Part shown: piece by piece, positions 53,463 to 62,300 of the stretch
Position numbering within the stretch: position 1 is the stretch's first letter
Layout of the letters: the number at the start of each line of letters is the position of its first letter
NCBI GenBank assembly: GCA_029247315.1
Contig: JAQWLM010000069.1
Location: 1-64,000 of the forward strand
Direction of reading: 5' to 3'
DNA length: 64,000 nt
From: AAA164-E04 sp014239995
Lineage (GTDB): Bacteria > Verrucomicrobiota > Verrucomicrobiia > Limisphaerales > AAA164-E04
The notes under the pieces: model-generated
The model's input: the letters and a program-made list of their open reading frames with translations, nothing else
Told to the model about the DNA's origin: nothing
The model's database searches: none
Made by a program: the position numbers and the translations under genes

Positions 53463-53846
53463 TTACGAAGGTCTACCGGTAATCGCAAGTCGCAGCTTGG
53501 AGAGGGTGCCCGTCACAATCTTGACCTCCAGATGGTGGGCAATTTGATTTTCACTGAGGTGGAGAATTTCCTTTTCAAGATCCACTGTGTTTCCAGTTTC
53601 ATCACGCTCGGTAGCATCACTGTCGACCTCAATACCGGGAGCAAGTTGTTTCAGTGCTTCAGTACCTCCACCATTGAGTGCCTTGGCAAATGCATCCTTG
53701 AAGTCATTTGCGACGTCTATCCGCTTGTAGCCCGGCGTCTGGACGTTACCGATGTTGCTGGCGATGGCCTCCTGGCGTAAGGTCGTTGCGTCCATCATTT
53801 TTTTGGTCGCAATGTAGTTGGATTGATTGAATAAGCCTTCGATCAT
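53463..53846 (-). CDS. flgB: Proximal rod protein FlgB, first gene of the main flagellar operon
   Basis: 127 residues. ATTLRQEAIASNIGNVQTPGYKRIDVANDFKDAFAKAL is the rod-family ANNxxNxxTPGYK block, and NTVDLEKEILHLSENQIAHHLEVKIVTGTLSKLRLAITGR matches the FlgB C-terminus. A sigma-54 promoter match lies 29-45 bases upstream of its start, so it heads the long transcript that runs to about 32 kb. Confidence 0.95.
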   Translation of the reverse strand: MIEGLFNQSNYIATKKMMDATTLRQEAIASNIGNVQTPGYKRIDVANDFKDAFAKALNGGGTEALKQLAPGIEVDSDATERDETGNTVDLEKEILHLSENQIAHHLEVKIVTGTLSKLRLAITGRPS

Positions 53847-53874
53847 AACGATTTTGATTAAGTCGAAAGCCTGG

Positions 53875-53891
53875 AAGCAAAAGGTATGCCA
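53875..53891 (-). promoter_or_regulatory. Sigma-54 (-24/-12) promoter for the flgB operon
   Basis: Minus strand TGGCAT-ACCTT-TTGCTT matches the RpoN consensus with one change and has the required ten bases between GG and GC. The start point would fall near 53865, about 20 bases before flgB. Confidence 0.75.
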
Positions 53892-54382
53892 CTAGATGGA
53901 GAGCCTCACGCCGAGAACGTAATTTAAGGTTTTAATATTTATGCTTTTACTTCCAGTACATCTGGTTATGGAGTTTTTATTTTATTCTATAAACGGACCA
54001 CATGCGCTACCAAGCAGCACTTACCCGGGTTGGATCGATTTACTAGACGGTTCCATGGGGTAATTTTTTCCCCCCCCCACCTTGCTCATTTGAAATTGGA
54101 AAGAAGAGGCATCGTTTGCCCAGTTCCCGGCGATAAGAGAACAGGGCCAATACTGCCTTTAAGATGGGCAATTTCTGCCTAAGCGTCACGAATTTGAGGA
54201 GAACTGGAACACCTTTTATATTTTGTTTGTAAAAAAGTTAGACTCATAAGTTACCGCCATGTTGTATGGGTTTAATTTTTTTAACGTGTTACTTTGCTGT
54301 AGTTTACGATGTATTTAGATCTTAAGCCGGAAGGGCACTGCTGGAATTTGATTAAAGTGCCTGAAAAGAAAAGGAGCATGCA
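53892..54382. other. Divergent control region between flgB and fliW, with a C9 tract
   Basis: About 490 bases without a gene. It holds the flgB promoter at its left end, a T6C9 homopolymer at 54064-54078 and a candidate fliW promoter at 54194-54222. GGCGATAA at 54129 resembles the sigma-28 -10 box, but no -35 match stands at the right distance. Binding sites for the NtrC-like activator are expected here but cannot be picked out. Confidence 0.5.
54194..54222 (+). promoter_or_regulatory. Candidate sigma-70 promoter for fliW-csrA
   Basis: TTGAGG (54194-54199), 17-base spacer, TATATT (54217-54222), leaving a leader of about 150 bases before fliW. Confidence 0.4.
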
Positions 54383-54838
54383 ATGGCATACCAATTGCTG
54401 AGCCCTGCCATCATGGACGCTGTGCAAACAGAGAATAAACCTAAGAACGGGGTGGTATCAAAACAAACATTCCGATTCCCACACGGAATCATGGGGTTTG
54501 AAAACATCAAGAACTATTGCCTCCTCGACAAAGAGGAGGATGGACCTTTCTGGTGGTTACAAATGCTTGAAGACCCTGAATTATCATTTCTCTTGATTCC
54601 CTCCCAAGTAGGTTTCCCGAACTACAAGCCCGACTTTTCCCGTGAGGATCTGGACTTGCTTAAGATCGAGAACTTGGAAAGCCTGATGTTGTTTCAGGTA
54701 GTAACCGTACATCCAGACGGCAGAGCCACAGCCAACTTGAAGGGTCCTATCATCTTGAATAGAGACAACCAAATGGGTGCTCAATTCGTCGTCAAAAATG
54801 CCGTTGAATATGCCGTTGATGCCCCTCTGGGTGAATAA
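54383..54838 (+). CDS. fliW: Flagellar assembly factor FliW
   Basis: 151 residues behind a strong AAAAGGAG. FRFPHGIMGFENIKNYCLL, DGPFWWLQMLEDPELSFLLI and the C-terminal MLFQVVTVHPDGRATANLKGPIILNRDNQMGAQFVV are the conserved FliW blocks. FliW binds either flagellin or CsrA. When free flagellin accumulates, FliW is sequestered and CsrA represses flagellin translation. The gene order fliW-csrA-fliC is that of the well-studied Bacillus and Campylobacter partner-switch. Confidence 0.95.
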   Translation: MAYQLLSPAIMDAVQTENKPKNGVVSKQTFRFPHGIMGFENIKNYCLLDKEEDGPFWWLQMLEDPELSFLLIPSQVGFPNYKPDFSREDLDLLKIENLESLMLFQVVTVHPDGRATANLKGPIILNRDNQMGAQFVVKNAVEYAVDAPLGE

Positions 54839-54874
54839 AAACCTGTAGCATATTTTATATAGAATAAATTGATT

Positions 54875-55105
54875 ATGTTAGTTTTATCACGCAAGACAGG
54901 AGAAAGCATCATCATTGATGGCCAAATCACAGTCCATATCCTGAAATCGGATAAGGAGACGGTGAAAATCGGGGTTGATGCGCCCAAGGACATACCCATT
55001 TTCCGCAAGGAAATCCATGATGAGATCAGGTTCAGTAATCAGAAGGCAGCCACGGCCCCAGATACTGACCTTACAAAATTAAAAACGCCAGTCATGGCAA
55101 AGTAG
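54875..55105 (+). CDS. csrA: Translational regulator CsrA
   Basis: 76 residues from ATG 54875 (a TTG at 54869 is less likely). MLVLSRKTGESIIIDGQITVHIL is the invariant start of CsrA, and VKIGVDAPKDIPIFRKEIHDEI completes the dimeric fold. The C-terminal tail is about 15 residues longer than in E. coli, as in FliW-type CsrA. It binds GGA motifs in mRNA, and candidate sites lie in the following flagellin leader. Confidence 0.96.
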   Translation: MLVLSRKTGESIIIDGQITVHILKSDKETVKIGVDAPKDIPIFRKEIHDEIRFSNQKAATAPDTDLTKLKTPVMAK

Positions 55106-55111
55106 GAGAAC

Positions 55112-55125
55112 CAGGATACATCCTG
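55112..55125 (+). promoter_or_regulatory. GGA-bearing hairpin between csrA and flagellin
   Basis: CAGGA-TACA-TCCTG is a perfect 5-bp stem holding a CsrA-type GGA next to its loop; the context ACCAGGAT is close to the CsrA consensus. It may be the upstream CsrA site of the flagellin leader or the csrA 3'-end hairpin, as T6 follows ten bases later. Confidence 0.4.
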
Positions 55126-55146
55126 CATGTTGTAGTTTTTTAGTCG

Positions 55147-55152
55147 TATAAT
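55147..55152 (+). promoter_or_regulatory. -10 box of a flagellin promoter; ribosome site overlaps a GGA
   Basis: A perfect TATAAT lies 35 bases before the flagellin ATG, flanked by two AGTCG copies. No good -35 is seen, so an activator or sigma-28 (GTCGTATAA resembles GCCGATAA with one insertion) may be needed. The ribosome binding site AAGAAAGGAA (55171-55180) contains a GGA that CsrA could cover. Confidence 0.45.
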
Positions 55153-55187
55153 AGTCGTTTATAAAAAAACAAGAAAGGAATCATACA

Positions 55188-56003
55188 ATGCCATTGGTAA
55201 TTAATACAAACCTCGCAGCGCAGTCGACCACGAACAACCTGAACGTCAATCAGGGGCAGCTACAAAAATCCCTGTCACGATTGAGTTCGGGATCCAGAAT
55301 TACTTCCATCTCTGACGATGCAAGTGGGACCGCCGTTTCAATGAAAATGAGCGCCCAGATTCAGCGTCATGATGCGGTGAAAGGCAACGTGGCCAACGCA
55401 ACGTCCTTCACCCAGGTGCAGGATGGTTACATGCAAAACATCGCCACCGCCCTGGAGCGCATGGGTGAACTGTCACTCCTGGCCATGGACACCACCAGAC
55501 AGACCAGCGATCTAGGGCTGTATGACCAAGAATACCAACAACTTAAAACCCATGTCGATGGGATGATAGATAAACAGTTTAATGGAGTAGCCCTTTTCGC
55601 CCCAGACGGTACGGATATGAATGTCACGGTGAATTCCGATGGTGCCACGATGACCATGGAAGCGATCGATCTCGACGCCGATATAAGAACGGTGCTTGCA
55701 GCAGGTAACTTGCTAACCACCGGAGACGCCAATGCTGCCCTCGATCAGATCGATACAGTCACAAAAAGCCTTGCAACATCCCGTGCCCAAGTAGGTGCCT
55801 ATCAGTCCAGGCTGAACGCGATTTCAGATCAAATAACCATCGCAAGCGAAAACCTGACAGCGGCCAGGTCGCGCATACAGGATGTCGATGTGGCCAAGGA
55901 GTCGAGTGAATTCGCCAGGTATAACATCCTCGTTCAATCAGGAACAGCGATGTTGGCCCAAGCCAATCAATTGCCACAAAATGTCCTGAGACTTCTCCAG
56001 TAG
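55188..56003 (+). CDS. fliC: Short flagellin
   Basis: 271 residues, compared with about 500 in E. coli. VINTNLAAQSTTNNLNVNQGQLQKSLSRLSSGSRITSISDDASG is the D0/D1 N-terminus and SRIQDVDVAKESSEFARYNILVQSGTAMLAQANQLPQNVLRLL the C-terminus. Only about 60 residues (130-190) separate the helical parts, so the surface D2/D3 domains are absent. Surface features of the filament may therefore come from glycans, which fits the giant glycosyltransferase gene behind it. No fliD or fliS follows. Confidence 0.96.
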   Translation: MPLVINTNLAAQSTTNNLNVNQGQLQKSLSRLSSGSRITSISDDASGTAVSMKMSAQIQRHDAVKGNVANATSFTQVQDGYMQNIATALERMGELSLLAMDTTRQTSDLGLYDQEYQQLKTHVDGMIDKQFNGVALFAPDGTDMNVTVNSDGATMTMEAIDLDADIRTVLAAGNLLTTGDANAALDQIDTVTKSLATSRAQVGAYQSRLNAISDQITIASENLTAARSRIQDVDVAKESSEFARYNILVQSGTAMLAQANQLPQNVLRLLQ

Positions 56004-56347
56004 GCCTGTATTTCATCCGAAGCGTTATTCTCCCTTTTCAGGGGCCATGGAGTTGGAGTGAGGTGTTTCATTCGCACAACAATAGTTACCCTCATTGATT
56101 CAGGAGACCACAGTCATCCTCCCCTGGCGTTGATGGTGCAAAATGTTCAAAGTAACCGCCCGTGAAACTAGAGAAAAATGGATATCGTCTTCATCCCTCA
56201 AGTCCTTGAACTCCGGATCCTGCGTTGAAACCAACACGACACCTTTGAGACCATGTGATGTAAATGGCAAAGAGAGCAAGAGGATCTTTTCGAACAAAAA
56301 ATCATGCCAACCGGCCGGTAACGGCAAATGACCTTAAAGCGCAGCCA
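56004..56347. other. Spacer between flagellin and the glycosyltransferase gene
   Basis: 344 bases. Two short frames overlap here, a 62-codon plus frame (56143-56331) and a 75-codon minus frame (56100-56327); neither has a clear ribosome site or family. No terminator with a T-run is seen, so read-through from flagellin is possible. Confidence 0.35.
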
Positions 56348-59300
56348 ATGAGTGCCTCCATTTCCAGGGACGGAAAACACACCATCCTTCACATCATCGA
56401 GCGTCTGACCAATGGAGGCGCATCACGCGTGGCCTTGGCCCTGTCCAAGCATTCCACAAGTCAGGAATCACAATTCAACCATCGTATACTTTCGCTTCAA
56501 CGCCCCACACCAGAGGGCATGCGCCTGGCAGAGAGTTATGGCTACGAGGTGGACCATGGTTGCGGCAAACCCTTTTTAAATTACCAGATACAACAGGCCG
56601 ATCTCGTGCATCTGCACTGGTGGAACTCTCCTGCCATGCGGGCGTTTATGGCCATGGACCTGGTGGAGACACGGATGCTGGTCTGGTGCCACGTTGCTGG
56701 AAAGCACGTGCCCCAGGTTATTGTTCCGGAACTCATCCAGTATGCCGACCTGACGGTGGCGACCAATCCCACGACACATGCGGAAGTTCCCGCCTTCCAA
56801 AACCTCTCTGTTGAGGAAAAAATCCAAAAAACGGCCATGATCGTGGATCCTGCCGACTTCGACCGAGTGGCCCAGGTCAAGCCCAAGGAGCATGAGACTT
56901 TTAACGTGGGATACATTGGTACGGTGCATCGCTACAAAATGCATCCCCATTTCGTCCGAATGAGCTCTGGCGTGGACGTGCCTAAAATCCATTTCATGGT
57001 CTGCGGCTCTGGCATTGAACGCGAGCTCAGGCAGCAAACCAAACTGCTCAAGACAGAAGATCGTTTTTCCTTCCTGGGACACGTCGAAAGCATCGATTCC
57101 ATTGTGGAGCAATTGGATGTCTACGGCTACCCGCTTTGCGAGGATACCTATGCCTCAGGAGAACTCAACCTGCAGGAAATCATGCATGCAGGCATTCCCC
57201 CGGTCGTCTTCCCCTATGGTGGCATCAAGGGCCTTGTGGTGGACCATTTTTCAGGCCTGGTTGTACAATCGGAAAAAGCTTACCAGGAGGCCATTGAATT
57301 CCTTTATCATCATCCTGAGGAGCGGAAACGCATCGGACAAAATGCCCAGACCGTCTGCCGCCAGCTTTACGGTGCCGAGAATGCAGCCCGCAAACTCAAT
57401 CCGCTGTATGAAAACCTCCTTCAAAAACCCAAGCGCAAACACCATTTGAAAATGCGTGGTTCAGCTTTGCGGCTGGAGCAGGCCCACAAGCAATCTGCTG
57501 CTGCGGATTATGTCAATTCACTTGGAGACCTGGGACGCCCCTACCGTCTCAGCCTGAGCAGCACCGATTTTCAACAAGGATTGGAGGCTGATGCATTCCT
57601 GGCGGAAATGAGCCCCCTGGCGCACATCGGTGGCGTTCTTGAGCATTTGAACCTGCATCCCAACGACCCTTGGCTACGTTTCTGGTCTGGCCTCGCCTTC
57701 CTGGGACAAGGGAATGGAGCGATGGCTTTATCGGAATTCGCCAAGGCCAAGACGGACGGATGCAAGCATCAGCGCCTGCCATGGCACGTGGCACGGGCAG
57801 CGGCACTCTGTCAGCAATGGGATTTGGCGGAACAATACCTGGATGAATTGAAGCAAGAACAACCTGACTTTGAGGAAGCTGAACGTCTTCGGGAAAAATT
57901 GCCATGCAATGCATCCCATCCACAGGTTGCAAACTCTGCCATGCAGATGACACCCACGGCATTCATAAGGGCCGTGGAAGCCGCAATCGATCAAAACGAC
58001 GGTGCAAAGGCAAAGGAATTATTTACCAAGCAGGCACCTGAGGACATGCTCGAATCCAAACATGTCCTGCAGGCACTGAAGCATGCCTTCAGCCTGGAGC
58101 AACATGCATGGGTCATCACCGCGGCCATGGCCTCAGATGACACGATCAAGACCCATACAGAAATCCTGAAACAGGGCATTGAATCGGCATTCAAGACCCT
58201 GCAGAAAGAAGCATTCCTGAACCTGATGGAACGCGCCCTTCTGGCGGATCCCGAGAACGCCACACTGCATCGTCAAATGGCACAATGGCACATGCGTGAG
58301 GGGAATCACCTGCAGGCCGCACAATTCCTTGCACGTAGCCTGCAATCAGAACCCAATCATATCTCCACCTTGAGCCAGCTTGCAAATTGCTTTCATCAGG
58401 CCGGTGAATGGGAGTCCGAAAAACTGACACATGAAGAAATCAAACGGGTTCAGCAGGCCTCAACAGAAAGTACACGTGAGCGTGTCGTTGAGGATCATGA
58501 CGTCAATAAGGAAGGATCCTCAGTCGTCAAATCAGAGGTGACAAACGATGTCGAGGAACCATGGGTGACCGCGTTGGTATCGACCTACGCCAGTGAGCGA
58601 TTTATCGAAGGATGCCTTAAAAACCTTCTGGACCAGACGCTCGGAAATCGACTTGAAATCCTGGTGATCGACAGCGCATCACCAGAGAATGAAGGTGCCA
58701 TCGTCAAGCGTTTTCAGAAAAACCATGCCAATGTGCGCTACATACGCACCGAAACACGCGAAACCCTCTATGAGGCCTGGAATCGCGGCGTCCGAGAGGC
58801 TCGTGGAACATATGTGGTCAATGCCAATACAGACGATGCCCACCGAAACGATGCCTTTGAACGCCTGGCACAGGCCATGGAGAAGGAGCCCGAAACGGGG
58901 CTGGCTTATGCGGATTGCCTGTGGACATCCAAGCCCAATGATGCGTTTCCCTCCAGCCACGTAATCAAGGAAGTCCGCTACCCCGATTATCATCCGGGCT
59001 TGAGTCTTTTTTACTGCTATACCGGATGCCTTCAGTTTTGGCGCAAGTCCCGCTTGATGGAACTTGAACTGTTTGATGAGCACTGGAAGGCAGTGGGTGA
59101 TTACGAGATCCTGATGCGTGCAGCAGAAGCAGGTATTCGTGTGTTGCATGTTCCAGAGCTGCTCTCCTTGTTTTTCCAGAATACCGAGGGAATCACTCAG
59201 CAATCGAACCTTTCCTCACGTGAAGAGGAGCAGGTGCGAGGTGAGTTCAGAAAGCGCGTGGATATCAACAAGCTCTATGCCTTGGATACGACGGAGGCCT

Positions 59301-62300
59301 CCATGAAGGCTGTTGCGTGGGCCGACCTCGCCGACCTCGCTTTCCATATGTCCATTCCCTGGCACGACACAAGGGGGGGCGATCACGCCTTTGCCATCCA
59401 CTGCCTCCAGCAATCCCTTCAGGAACTACCCGAGAACGAGACGGCTGCATCCAATCTCCTTTGCTTGCTGAGTCAGTACGGGCGCCAGGATGCCGCAAAA
59501 GATTTCATTGCCAAGTGTTCAAAATTCTGGACACCTGATCGTCTGGATGAGCTTCAAAAGGTGTCTACCCACTGGAACGCCACCGTTGAATCCCAAAAGA
59601 CAGATGAATCAGACAAGGCTGCGTCTGGGGAAACCGGACAAGCATCCCCTGGAACAGCGCTACCGCCTACCATCAAAGAGGAAACAGCATCGTTGCCAAA
59701 GAGCATCCATTGGCGAGCACCTTTCTTTAATGCAAGCGGTTACGGCAGTGAAGCCATGCAGTATGTGGTACCGCTGGCAGATCGACTGCCAATACGCATC
59801 CATCACAACAGCAGCATCGTCTCGAACGATTTTGTTGAAGGACTCGGCAAAAGGGAAAAACGGGCCCTTAAAAAAATGATTCCCGCTGAGAATGAAACTG
59901 AAGGATGCATTTCGGTCTGCCATGGCCCTGGCCCCTGCTTTGAACGACTCAACGGATTCAAACATCACGTGGGTAGGACCATGTTTGAAACGGATCGATT
60001 GCCGGAGAGCTGGTTGCCGTTCATGGACACCATGGACGAGATATGGGTGCCCTCAACGTTCAATCGGGAGACTTTTATTCAAAGCGGCGTCAATCCCGAC
60101 AAATGCAGCATCCTACCGGCAGGTGTCGACGCCACATGGTTTGATCCAGCCAGACACACACCGATGAAAATGCCGTCTGAGGCGGGTTTTCGATTCCTGA
60201 GTGTCTTTGAGTGGATCCAGCGCAAGGGATGGGATGTTTTATTAAAGGCCTACATGCAGGAATTCAAAGCCTCGGACAATGTGGTCCTCACCCTGAGAGC
60301 TTCCCTGTCCAACCATCCCGAGCAAGGAAGCGCAAAAGCCATCCAATCGTGCATCATCCGCATGGCAAGACATCTGGAAATCAATCCAGAAGACCTTCCC
60401 CGCATCGAGCTGTTGCCCGAGGCGGTGCCCTGGCAGGAACTGCCTTCGATGTATCTGGCATCCCAGTGCCTGGTGGCACCCAGTCGCGGTGAAGGCTGGG
60501 GACGCCCGCAGCACGAAGCGATGATGATGGGACTGCCGGTCATCGCGACAAACTGGAGCGGGACCACGGAATTCCTCAAGGCATCCAATGCCTACCCGCT
60601 TGAATATACCTTAAAAGAAATCGAAACCACCGATCCCGGTTTTGAATTCTACCAGGGACATCAATGGGCCGAACCTTGCGGGCAACACCTGCGGAAACAG
60701 ATGCGTCATGTGTTTGAACATCGCGATGAGGCACAGCAAAAGGGCGAGGCAGCCAGGGCACACGTAACAGCCAACTTCTCCTCTCAGCATGTATCAAACC
60801 TACTCGCCGAGAAACTGGAAAACCTGCAGCATCAACACGGTGCCTCATCCTTACTGCCGGAGGAAAAAGAATCGGCAACTGCACGGAAGCCCTCAGAGCA
60901 TGCTGAGACCATACCGGCAGACTTTTCCGTACGATGGGAAGGACCCTTCAAGGGATCAAGCAGTCTGGCCCATGTCAACCGTCACCTCGTCGAGAAGCTG
61001 AATCAAGGGAATACGGTGGATGTCGAACCCGTCTCCACTTGTGAATTGACCGAGAAAGGCACAAGGATCCACGAGGCCTCAGAGACGGATCAGGGTAAAA
61101 CGACAGATCTCGTTGTTCGACACCAGTGGCCTCCCAATTTCAAACGCCCATCCCATGGAAAACTCGTTGTCATGCAACCGTGGGAATTCGGGAGCCTGCC
61201 AAAGGCATGGGTGGAAAACCACGAACAAGTGGACGAATTCTGGGCCTATACCGAATATGTCCGCTCCGTTTATCTGCGTTCAGGTATCCCTTCACACAAG
61301 GTGAAAACCATGCATCTGGGATTTGATCCCAAGCGCTTTCATCCGAAAGTACAACCCATGGCACTTCCCACACGTAAATCCTTCAAGTTTCTTTTTGTGG
61401 GAGGCACCCTGCCTCGTAAGGGCGTTGATCTGCTGCTTGAGGCCTATGAGAGTGCCTTTACCGCAGAGGATGATGTTTGCCTTGTCATCAAGGATTTTGG
61501 ATCAGGCCATGTGTATGCGGGACAAACGATGCAGGAACAGGTCAAAGCCCTGCAGGCGCGCGTCGATAGCCCTGAGATCATTTATCTCGACGAGGAACTG
61601 GAGGAAGATGTCATGCCATCCCTCTACGCTGCTGCGCATTGCCTTGTGCACCCTTACCGTGCTGAGGGCTTTGGGCTGCCGGTGTTGGAAGCCATGGCCT
61701 GTGGGCGCCCTGTCATTCTATCCCGGGGCGGTGCCTGTGATGATTTTACTCCTGAGGACTGCGTGTATCCCGTCCAGACCACGCGCCAAAACATCGGTAG
61801 TCATATCGGGGATATCCCGGTCCTCGGTGAAGCCTGGTGGCTGAAACCCTCACTCCCGGAGCTAATCCAGCAGATGCAACGATCTTTTCAACACCCTGAT
61901 GAGGCAATGGAAAAAGGAGCGAAGGCTGGTGCTTTTGCCCATGCCCACTGGACTTGGAATGCTGCATCCAGGCGGATGCAAGAACGTTTGCAATGCCTCA
62001 TCAAGGAAGGTGACAAATCCGGGGAAAGCACTCACTCGAAAATTCCTTCACCGTCCACTGAATCCGGATCCATCCAATTGCCACCTTGTGCGTTGAAGGG
62101 CGATCTCAGGCCAGCAGAAAATGCATTTGAAGCAGCAGATTGGACTCGAGCCTGGAATTTGGTCTTGGAATGTATCGGAGAGCGCCCCTTCCACCCTGAA
62201 GCTTACCTGCTGCTGGGTAAAATCGCTGCTGCGACACGCAATGACTCCAAGGCACGACACTGTGCACGCATCCTGAAAAAATGGACCCCGCACTGGAAGG

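Noticed and set aside
54121..54140. Sigma-28 promoter from GGCGATAA upstream of fliW
   Set aside because: The -10 match is good, but no TAAA-type -35 box stands about 15 bases upstream.
56100..56331. Two overlapping short frames (75 codons minus, 62 codons plus) between flagellin and the glycosyltransferase
   Set aside because: The minus frame looks somewhat protein-like, but it needs a TTG start and neither frame shows a known family; left as spacer.
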